Shown here piece after piece: positions 35,503-41,532 of a stretch of 41,532 nt of DNA. Source of the DNA: Methanoculleus sp. UBA374. GTDB taxonomy: Archaea > Halobacteriota > Methanomicrobia > Methanomicrobiales > Methanoculleaceae. The position numbers and the translations under genes were made by a program. The stretch is taken from assembly GCA_002508705.1 (NCBI GenBank), contig DAYL01000004.1, positions 23,592 through 65,123 of the forward strand, read 5' to 3'. The first letter of the stretch is position 1; every line of letters begins with the position of its first letter. The notes below the pieces were generated by a model, which was not told where the DNA came from, made no database searches, and saw only the letters and a program-made list of their open reading frames with translations.

Positions 35503-35707
35503 GTGCATGCCCTCAGATAGTGCAGAAATATTGGCGGGACAGGTATTAAAGACCTTGCGGGTATCTCTGTGCGGAGAGAAAATTGAGGCGGTCGGGCAAG
35601 ACCGTATCCGGGATGCATCCCTCACGCGTCGAGCCGCGTGCGGTTGCGACCGGGACGGAAACAACCAAAGATACCCGGGGGTATCCGGCAAAAAAATCAT
35701 AAGAACG

Positions 35708-35860
35708 TGGGGTCGGTGAGATTTGAACTCACGATCGACGGGTCTCTCCGACATGCATCAGTGCTCCAACGGGTCATCATCCCTCTGTCAGGAGACCCAT
35801 TGTTCATCACGTGCAAAGACCGCTGGAGCCCGTCGCCATTCCGGACTAGGCCACGACCCC
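35708..35860 (-). tRNA. trnW: tRNA-Trp (CCA) with a box C/D guide RNA intron
   Basis: Read on the minus strand, the gene starts ggggtcgtggcctag and ends cgacccca. Acceptor, D, anticodon (acggg/cccgt) and T stems all pair; the anticodon is CCA. The 5' exon is 35823-35860 and the 3' exon 35708-35743. The 79-base intron (35744-35822) splits the loop after position 37, the usual archaeal site. CCA is not encoded. Confidence 0.95.
35744..35822 (-). ncRNA. Box C/D guide RNA inside the tRNA-Trp intron
   Basis: In order on the minus strand the intron has box C (gtgatga), D' (ctga), C' (atgatga) and D (ctga). The guide before D' pairs with gagacccgt of the precursor, and its fifth base opposes position 39. 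The guide before D pairs with gctccag of the anticodon loop, and its fifth base opposes C34. This matches the known archaeal tRNA-Trp intron RNA that directs 2'-O-methylation of bases 34 and 39. Confidence 0.88.
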
Positions 35861-35951
35861 TTATCCTCTATACTTTTGATGCCGTCTGCTATAAGTGTTG
35901 TGTTCAAAGAACCCGAAATCATAATTGCTCCTGCTTACCTATTCAAATAGA

Positions 35952-37652
35952 ATGGCTGAGGGCAGTTACGCGTGTGGGAACTCGCAAAAACCTCTGCTCG
36001 GCATCACCATTGGTGAAATGCTGAACCGAATCGCCGCGGCGCACCCGGACAGCGACGCGCTCATCTCCGTCCACCAGAACATCCGGTGGACGTATGCGGA
36101 GTTTCTTGAGCACGTCGACACCCTGGCGCGCGCCCTCATGGCGCTCGACGTCGAGCGGGGCGACCGGGTCGCCATATGGGCGATGAACTACGCGGAGTGG
36201 GTGCTTGTCCAGTTTGCCACCGCAAAGATCGGCGCCGTCATGGTGAACATCAACCCGGCCTACCGGACCTACGAGTTCGAGTACGCCATGAAGCAGTCCG
36301 AAGTCCAGACGCTCATCATCCAGGGGCGGTTCAAGACCTCCGACTACGTCGGCATGTTCTACGAGTCCTGTCCCGAGGCGTTCGAGGCGAAGCCGGGCCG
36401 AATACAGAGCGACAGGTTCCCGTTCTTGAAGAACGTCGTCTTCCTCGGTGAGATCCCCTACAACGGCATGTACACCTGGGATGAACTTCTCGCGAAAGCC
36501 GACCTCATCAGCCCCGACGAACTCCGGGAACGCGAGGCGTCGCTCGACTTCGACGATGCGGTCAATATCCAGTACACCAGCGGGACAACCGGGTTTCCGA
36601 AAGGGGTTGTCCTGACCCACCATAGCGTCCTGAACAACGGCTACATTATTGGCGAGGGGATGAAGTTCACCCATGAGGACCGGCTCTGCATCCCGGTGCC
36701 GTTCTACCACTGTTTCGGCATGGTCCTCTCGAACATGGCCTCCGTCACGCACGGCACCGCGATGATCCTGCCGTCGCCGGCCTTCAACGCCGAGGCAGTC
36801 CTTCGTGCTGTACAGGACGAGCGGTGCACGGCGCTCCACGGCGTGCCGACGATGTTCATCGCCGAACTCTCCCATCCGGACTTCGCGAAGTACCGGCTCG
36901 ATACACTCCGCACTGGGATCATGGCCGGGTCGCCCTGCCCGATCGAGGTGATGCGGGAGGTCAACCAGAAGATGCACATGTCCGATATTGTGATCGTCTA
37001 CGGGCAGACGGAGACCTCCCCCGGCGTCACGATGACCACGACCGTGGACCCCCTGGAACGGCGTGTCTCGACGGTGGGGAGGCCCTTCCCCCACACCGAG
37101 ATCAAGATCCTCGACCCGCACACGAAGAAGATCGTCCCCCGGGGGGAGACCGGCGAGATCTGCGCCCGGGGCTACTGCGTGATGCGGTGTTACTACAACA
37201 ACCCGAACGCCACCCATGCAACGATCGACGCGAGTCACTGGAACCATACCGGCGACCTCGGAGTGATGGACGAGGAGGACTACGTCAAGATCGTCGGGCG
37301 CCTGAAGGACATGGTGATCCGCGGCGGGGAGAACATCTACCCGCGCGAGATCGAGGAGTTCCTCCACACGCACCCGAAGATCGCCGACGCCTACGTGATC
37401 GGCATCCCGGACAGGAAGTACGGCGAGGAACTGATGGCCTGGATCAAGACGGAGAACGGTTCGACCCTCACCGAGGAGGAGGTAAAGGAGTACTGCCGCG
37501 GCCGGATCGCGCATTTCAAGATCCCGCGCTACATCAAGTTCGTCGACGACTTCCCGATGACGGTTGCGGGCAAGATCATGAAGTTCAAGATGCGCGAGGC
37601 GGCAATCAAGGAGCTCGGCCTTGAGAGCGAGTCGACGATAGAGACTGCGTAA
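35952..37652 (+). CDS. Acyl-CoA synthetase, AMP-forming (medium/long-chain type)
   Basis: 566 residues. The adenylate-forming signature TSGTTGFPKGV lies at about residue 210, YGQTETSPG in the middle, then TGDLG, and the hinge GRLKDMVIRGGENIYPREIEEFL. The C-terminal Lys is in VAGKIMKFKMRE. Family members activate fatty or other carboxylic acids with ATP and CoA; the RWTYAEF start and NPAYRTYEFEYAMKQSE segment resemble fatty-acyl/medium-chain ligases. The start is ATG 35952 (MAEGSY); an in-frame ATG at 35925 is weaker. It is transcribed divergently from tRNA-Trp. In methanogens the substrate is uncertain. Confidence 0.9.
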   Translation: MAEGSYACGNSQKPLLGITIGEMLNRIAAAHPDSDALISVHQNIRWTYAEFLEHVDTLARALMALDVERGDRVAIWAMNYAEWVLVQFATAKIGAVMVNINPAYRTYEFEYAMKQSEVQTLIIQGRFKTSDYVGMFYESCPEAFEAKPGRIQSDRFPFLKNVVFLGEIPYNGMYTWDELLAKADLISPDELREREASLDFDDAVNIQYTSGTTGFPKGVVLTHHSVLNNGYIIGEGMKFTHEDRLCIPVPFYHCFGMVLSNMASVTHGTAMILPSPAFNAEAVLRAVQDERCTALHGVPTMFIAELSHPDFAKYRLDTLRTGIMAGSPCPIEVMREVNQKMHMSDIVIVYGQTETSPGVTMTTTVDPLERRVSTVGRPFPHTEIKILDPHTKKIVPRGETGEICARGYCVMRCYYNNPNATHATIDASHWNHTGDLGVMDEEDYVKIVGRLKDMVIRGGENIYPREIEEFLHTHPKIADAYVIGIPDRKYGEELMAWIKTENGSTLTEEEVKEYCRGRIAHFKIPRYIKFVDDFPMTVAGKIMKFKMREAAIKELGLESESTIETA

Positions 37653-37675
37653 TCTTTTTTTAAAAAGGGAGTGCT
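37653..37675. terminator. Bidirectional T-run between convergent genes
   Basis: The run tttttttt-aaaaa (37654-37666) gives oligo-T on both strands between the acyl-CoA synthetase (plus) and the deaminase (minus). Confidence 0.55.
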
Positions 37676-38992
37676 TCAGGAGGCCTCTTTCGCCCGCCCC
37701 ACAAGCGCCCGGGCCGCGGCGGCGGCTTCCCGGACGATCTTCTCCTCTCCCGGCACCGTCCGCTCGTGCATCAGGACCCGTCCCTGGCAGAGGACGGTCC
37801 TGACCGCGCCGCCGTTGCAGGCGTAGACGAGGTTCGATTCAGGGTTGAAGAGCGGGGTGTTGCAGACCGCACGGGCGTCGAGGAGGACGATATCGGCCGG
37901 AGCGCCCACGGTCAGGGTTCCGGGGCCGGTTCCGAGCGCCCGGGCGCCCGCCGCGGTCGCCATCGCGATTGCCTCGCCGGCGGGAAGGAGCGTCGGCGAG
38001 TTCCAGGCGAACTTCTGGAGGAGGGCGGCAACCTTCATCTCCTCAATGAGGTCGAGGTTGTTGTTCGAGGAGCAGCCGTCGGTTCCGAGGCAGACGTTCG
38101 CCCCGTACCGCTTCAGCCAGTGGTAGGGCATGGCCCGGTTGACGGCGAGCTTCATGTTGCTTACGGGGTTGTGGGAGGCGTGGACGCCCCGTTCCCCGAG
38201 GAGCCGGCACTCGGCCTCGTCGAGCCAGCAGCAGTGCGCGACGACGGTCCGGGGGGTGAGACAGCCGCACTCATCGAGGAGGAACGCCGGGCGTTTGCCG
38301 AACTGCGCGACACAGTCGACGACCTCCTTCTCGGTCTCGGAGAGGTGGACGTGGATGCCGATCCCCTGCTCTTTTGCAAACCCGGCGCACCAGGAGAGGC
38401 CCTCGGGCGAGACGGTGTAGACGGAGTGGGGGCCGACGGCCGCCCGGATGCGCGGGTTTGCGAGCGATTTTGTGTAGGCGACGAGGGTTTTTGTCGCTCT
38501 TATCTCGGCCTCCCGTTTCTCTTCGTTCCCGAGGTCGATGAACCCGTAGGCGAGCGTCGCCCGCATACCCATCTCGGCGGCCGCCTCCGCCGTCCTGTCC
38601 ATGAAAAAGTACATGTCGTTGAACGCGACGGTGCCGCTTTTGATCATCTCAAGGCACGCGAGTTTCGTCCCCCGGTAAACGTCGTCGCCGGTGAGGTGGG
38701 CTTCGAGCGGCCAGATCTTCTGCGCGAGCCAGTCCTGCAGCAGCATGTCGTCGGCATACCCGCGTAGCAGGGTCATCGCGGCGTGGGTGTGGGTATTTAC
38801 GAGGCCCGGGACGGCGATCCGGTCGGAACCGTCGATGACGATATCGGCGTCGACCGCTCCCCGGGCGTCCTTTCCAAGCCCCGTAATCGTGCCGGTCTCG
38901 TCGATTGCGATGTCAACTGTCGATCCGTTGATGGCGGCGCCGGTGATCAACACCGATCCCCGGGCGGTAAAGATATCGTCTGACTCAGTCAT
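37676..38992 (-). CDS. 5'-deoxyadenosine / MTA / SAH deaminase (amidohydrolase)
   Basis: 438 residues of the amidohydrolase fold. Metal ligands are HTHAAMT (HxH, near residue 67), GIHVHLSETEKE, AHCCW and GTDGCSSNNN. This is the MtaD/DadD family; in methanogens the enzyme deaminates 5'-deoxyadenosine, methylthioadenosine and S-adenosylhomocysteine to the inosine forms. Its start overlaps the stop of the phosphorylase by four bases; that partner acts on the deaminated product. Together they clear radical SAM and polyamine by-products. Confidence 0.9.
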   Translation of the reverse strand: MTESDDIFTARGSVLITGAAINGSTVDIAIDETGTITGLGKDARGAVDADIVIDGSDRIAVPGLVNTHTHAAMTLLRGYADDMLLQDWLAQKIWPLEAHLTGDDVYRGTKLACLEMIKSGTVAFNDMYFFMDRTAEAAAEMGMRATLAYGFIDLGNEEKREAEIRATKTLVAYTKSLANPRIRAAVGPHSVYTVSPEGLSWCAGFAKEQGIGIHVHLSETEKEVVDCVAQFGKRPAFLLDECGCLTPRTVVAHCCWLDEAECRLLGERGVHASHNPVSNMKLAVNRAMPYHWLKRYGANVCLGTDGCSSNNNLDLIEEMKVAALLQKFAWNSPTLLPAGEAIAMATAAGARALGTGPGTLTVGAPADIVLLDARAVCNTPLFNPESNLVYACNGGAVRTVLCQGRVLMHERTVPGEEKIVREAAAAARALVGRAKEAS

Positions 38993-39669
38993 GCAAATTG
39001 CTCCACGATATTTTCAAGTATCTTCTCGGTCCTCCGGCAGTTCGCCCGGGAGGTTGCAAGGATGTGTTCGTAGGTCAGGACCTCTTCCCCGAGGCCGTTT
39101 GCATAGTTGTCTACGGTGCAGACGGCGGCAAACCGCATCCCGAGTTCCAGGGCGAGCGTCGCCTCGCTTGCGACCGTCATCCCGACGATATCCGCTACGC
39201 GGGAGAGCGCCCGGACCTCGGCGACGGTCTCGATCCGCGGTCCCGGGGTCTGGGCGTAGACGCCGCCCGTCCGGGCCTCCGGCACGAGTTCGCCGAGGGT
39301 GCGGATGAGGTCCGCGTCGAGTTCGGGGCGGACGTGGTTGATGGTGCACTCGTGGATGGACGGGATGTCGGTGAGGCTGACGTAGTCGGTGGGGATGACG
39401 ATCGAGCCCGGCGGGATCTCCGGCTGCAGGGAGCCGGAGGAACCGAAGGCGATGATCTTATCCACCCCGAGGACGGCGAGCGCGGCGAGACACGCCCGGT
39501 AGTTGATGCGGTGCGGGGGGAGGTTGTGCTGGTGGCGCAGGAGGAGCGCGAAGGCCCCGGTGTGCACCTCCGCCTTCCCGTAGGGCGTGGAGACGGTCGT
39601 TTTCTCGAGTGGGGGGAGGTCGGCGAAGAGAAGACTCGTGCCCCCGATGATCCCGAGCACTAGACCCAC
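38989..39669 (-). CDS. S-methyl-5'-thioinosine phosphorylase (MTAP/PNP family)
   Basis: 226 residues of the trimeric purine nucleoside phosphorylase family. GIIGGTSLLF at the start, LLRHQHNLPPHRINYRACL, the GSSGSL phosphate loop and GMTVASEATLALELG are characteristic. The base-binding region reads VDNYANG, with Asn where 6-oxopurine-using enzymes have it, rather than the Asp of adenine-specific MTA phosphorylases. That supports methylthioinosine as substrate, in line with the deaminase downstream. It yields hypoxanthine and methylthioribose-1-phosphate. First gene of a two-gene operon. Confidence 0.85.
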   Translation of the reverse strand: MGLVLGIIGGTSLLFADLPPLEKTTVSTPYGKAEVHTGAFALLLRHQHNLPPHRINYRACLAALAVLGVDKIIAFGSSGSLQPEIPPGSIVIPTDYVSLTDIPSIHECTINHVRPELDADLIRTLGELVPEARTGGVYAQTPGPRIETVAEVRALSRVADIVGMTVASEATLALELGMRFAAVCTVDNYANGLGEEVLTYEHILATSRANCRRTEKILENIVEQFA

Positions 39670-39826
39670 CTCTCCAGGCGTGCTCTTCTGGCCGATATAG
39701 CAGTATGCGCTCGTCTGTATGACATTCCGTTTATCGGGTCAACGTCTTAGCGGAAAACCTCATCTATATGATGCTTGAGGTGCGGTTCAACAAAGATTTA
39801 CGTCTCCAGCGACAACCGGAATGGTC

Positions 39827-40954
39827 ATGGGCAGATTTCTGGTCGTCGACGAGAAGACCATTCGCGACGGGAAGTGCACGGATGTTTATTTCCAGCGGGT
39901 TTCTGAGATCATGGAGAAGGACGGCGTCAACCCGCACGTTACGATGGAGGTGACGGCCGCGGCGCTCCCCGATCCCTGGGGGGTCTTCTGCGGTCTTGCC
40001 GACGTCGTCGAACTGCTGGAGGGCGTCCCGGTGGACGTTGACGCGATGCCGGAGGGGTCGATCTTCTCCCCGACCGAGCCGGTGCTCAGAATATCGGGGC
40101 GCTACCGCGACTTCGGGATCTACGAGACCGCTATCCTCGGGTTCCTCTGCCATGCATCGGGAGTGGCGTCCTCTGCGGCCCACGTGAAACTCGCCGCGCG
40201 GGACCGTCCGGTTTACGCTTTCGGCTCGCGCCGCCAGCACCCGGCTATTGCGGAGATGATCGAGCGGGCGGCCTGGATCGGCGGGGTGGACGGGGCGAGC
40301 AACACCTGTGCGCCGGCGGGGATTCCGCTCGCAGGGACGATGCCGCATGCGTTCGTGATGTGCTATCCGAGCGAGGAAGAGGCCTGGCGGGCGTTTGCGC
40401 GGGGAGCGGCTCCGGAGGTGCCGCGGATCATGCTCACCGACACCCTGTGCGACGAGAAGGTCGAGGCGGTCAGGGCGGCGGAGTGCGGGGCGACGGCCGT
40501 CCGGCTTGACACGCCGCGGTCGCGGCGGGGGAATATGCGGGCGATTGTCGAGGAGGTGCGCTGGGAACTGGACGTCCACGGCTACCCGGACGTGAAGATC
40601 TTCCTCTCGGGCGGCCTCTCGCGTGCGGACGTCGCCGCCTACCGCGACGTCGCCGACGCCTTCGGGGTCGGCGGGGCGATCGCGAACGCCCCGGTGATCG
40701 ATTTCGCGATGGACATCGTCGAGGTCGAGGGGCGGCCGTACGCGAAGCGGGGGAAGCGGAGCGGCGCAAAACAGGTCTACGAGACTCCCGACGGCCGGCG
40801 CGTCACGCTCCCCCTCGCCGCTCCGGCGCCGGAGGACGGGGTCCCGCTCCTCGTCCCCTGCATCAGGGACGGCGCCGTTCTTGCGCGCTCAGAGATGGAG
40901 GATGCGCGGGAACGGGTGCTCTCCCGGCTTTCCGGCCTTGCGGCGGAAGGATAG
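39827..40954 (+). CDS. Nicotinate phosphoribosyltransferase
   Basis: About 375 residues. DGKCTDVYFQRVSEIM near the start and the conserved FGSRRQHPAIAEMIERAAWIGG plus GASNTCAPAGIPLAGTMPH are archaeal NAPRTase signatures; FLSGGL near residue 260 binds the phosphate of PRPP. It converts nicotinate and PRPP to nicotinate mononucleotide for NAD salvage. ATG 39827 (MGRFLVVDE) or 39821 are both possible. Divergent from the phosphorylase operon; the two share an upstream AT-rich region. Confidence 0.92.
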   Translation: MGRFLVVDEKTIRDGKCTDVYFQRVSEIMEKDGVNPHVTMEVTAAALPDPWGVFCGLADVVELLEGVPVDVDAMPEGSIFSPTEPVLRISGRYRDFGIYETAILGFLCHASGVASSAAHVKLAARDRPVYAFGSRRQHPAIAEMIERAAWIGGVDGASNTCAPAGIPLAGTMPHAFVMCYPSEEEAWRAFARGAAPEVPRIMLTDTLCDEKVEAVRAAECGATAVRLDTPRSRRGNMRAIVEEVRWELDVHGYPDVKIFLSGGLSRADVAAYRDVADAFGVGGAIANAPVIDFAMDIVEVEGRPYAKRGKRSGAKQVYETPDGRRVTLPLAAPAPEDGVPLLVPCIRDGAVLARSEMEDARERVLSRLSGLAAEG

Positions 40955-41011
40955 GGGGCGGTATGCCCCAATCCTTATTATGTGATCGCGATCAACATTG
41001 TAGGGTAATAG

Positions 41012-41083
41012 GGGCCGATAGATCAGGGGTAGATCGCTACCTTGGCATGGTAGAGGCCGCGGGTTCAATTCCCGCTCGGTCCA
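41012..41083 (+). tRNA. trnA: tRNA-Ala (GGC)
   Basis: A 72-base tRNA without intron. Acceptor gggccga/tcggtcc has the G3-U70 wobble pair that identifies alanine tRNAs. D, anticodon (ctacc/ggtag, loop ttggcat, anticodon ggc) and T (gcggg/cccgc) stems pair fully; discriminator A. CCA is not encoded. A perfect palindrome tgatcgcgatca lies about 20 bases upstream. Confidence 0.97.
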
Positions 41084-41156
41084 TACTGTTTTGCGAAAGA
41101 ACTGTTATCGACGGTTTAATTGCTAGAATAACATCAATAATGACCGTATCGATGAA

Positions 41157-41318
41157 TCAGCTGATGTTTCCGACGCGGTTTTTTAGGTAATCATGGACTT
41201 CCAGAGCGATGGTGATGTGGAGCACGTCTTCCTGGATAGTTGTTTCGGAGTCTTTTCGCCATGTTTTCATCTCTGTTCCGTTCATTCGGAGCATACATGC
41301 ACTTGCAACGGTATACAC
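41157..41318 (-). CDS. Possible small protein of 45-53 residues
   Basis: From GTG 41318 (or ATG 41294) the minus strand reads MLRMNGTEMKTWRKDSETTI, then QEDVLHITIALEVHDYLKNR and VGNIS before a stop. The balanced charged and hydrophobic pattern looks like a helical protein rather than a chance frame, and agagg precedes the GTG. An upstream in-frame stop limits its length. No family recognised; it may be the end of a decayed gene. Confidence 0.3.
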   Translation of the reverse strand: MYTVASACMLRMNGTEMKTWRKDSETTIQEDVLHITIALEVHDYLKNRVGNIS

Positions 41319-41438
41319 TCCTCTGGAACATTATGATAAGAAGGTTTTTAGAGAGATTACAACATGATTTTGAAGGAAGCGCTCTTCTGATATGTCCCTT
41401 CAAGAGATTAGTATTCTAATTTCAGTCAACTATAGAGA
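41319..41438. other. Short AT-rich intergenic stretch
   Basis: No gene or clear signal seen. A minus-strand frame of 70 codons across 41191-41403 lies in a different frame from the small protein and ends in His/Arg-rich sequence typical of a chance frame. Confidence 0.4.
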
Positions 41439-41532
41439 TGATCCCGAAACACCTCAGCCGGGAGGGGGCATCCCCCTCCCGACCCCTCCCCCGCGTGGCG
41501 ATACCAGAGAGGAGCCGTATCAGAGGTTTGAC
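41439..41532 (+). repeat. Dispersed repeat, second copy, running off the window
   Basis: Bases 41439-41456 (tgatcccgaaacacctca) are the exact reverse complement of bases 1-18. The following GC-rich part (gggagggggcatccccctcc, then tggcgatacca and gccgtatcagaggtttg) aligns with 29684-29762. The element continues past the window. Confidence 0.6.

Noticed and set aside
35943..37514. 523-codon minus-strand frame across the acyl-CoA synthetase
   Set aside because: Antisense shadow of a well-conserved gene.
41191..41403. 70-codon minus-strand frame near the window end
   Set aside because: Ends in His/Arg-rich sequence and lies out of frame with the better small ORF at 41157-41318.

Overview
The window looks like a piece of a methanogen chromosome from the order Methanomicrobiales (Methanoculleus-like; this is inference). 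It is GC-rich, has archaeal TATA boxes with Shine-Dalgarno sites, and carries typical methanogen genes: fused formaldehyde-activating enzyme/hexulose-phosphate synthase, a beta-RFAP-synthase-like GHMP protein, archaeal tRNA G10 methyltransferase, the MTA/5'-deoxyadenosine deaminase plus thioinosine phosphorylase pair, and a tRNA-Trp whose intron holds a box C/D guide RNA. Bacterial-type genes (grpE-dnaK-dnaJ, purH, msrA) sit among them, as is common in this order.

Layout. 1-2000: an apparently gene-free lead, a GtrA-like membrane protein with a zinc ribbon, and Trm-G10, both on the minus strand. 2280-3750: an AT-rich, probably acquired patch with a PfpI/DJ-1-like protein behind a palindromic operator, a truncated Fic gene, and a tRNA-like 3' remnant. 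3765-7283: grpE-dnaK-dnaJ (minus), divergent from purH. 9141-11264: a small membrane protein and two DUF4013 membrane proteins, the first broken by a one-base frameshift. 11349-15009: a tightly overlapped branched-chain amino acid operon (citramalate/isopropylmalate synthase, ilvB, ilvN). 15107-18413: a 35-residue accessory peptide with its sodium:solute symporter, then an ArsR-like regulator and a radical SAM enzyme.

19371-22940 is a nest of mobile DNA. Two imperfect ~110-bp inverted repeats bracket an IS5-family element, IS256 and group II intron relics (including an intact-looking domain V), and one AT-rich intact gene. That gene encodes a GHKL (Hsp90-like) ATPase with a C-terminal HExxH metallopeptidase motif. 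It is the best candidate here for an uncharacterised, possibly defence-related system. The IS5 transposase contains an apparently in-frame insert that folds completely into a multi-arm hairpin structure.

23135-34212: a tandem flavodoxin/iron-sulfur flavoprotein, an epoxide-hydrolase-like enzyme, a three-gene glycan cassette (FAD protein, GT4, GT2), a PaaI-type thioesterase, a GC-rich dispersed repeat, msrA, a DUF2148 ferredoxin-like protein, a GHMP protein and a pair of PH-domain (YdbS/YdbT-like) membrane proteins. 34321-41083: fae-hps, tRNA-Trp, an acyl-CoA ligase, the two-gene MTA salvage operon, nicotinate phosphoribosyltransferase and tRNA-Ala(GGC). The last ~75 bases match the GC-rich repeat near 29.7 kb, and an 18-bp sequence at base 1 recurs inverted just before it.
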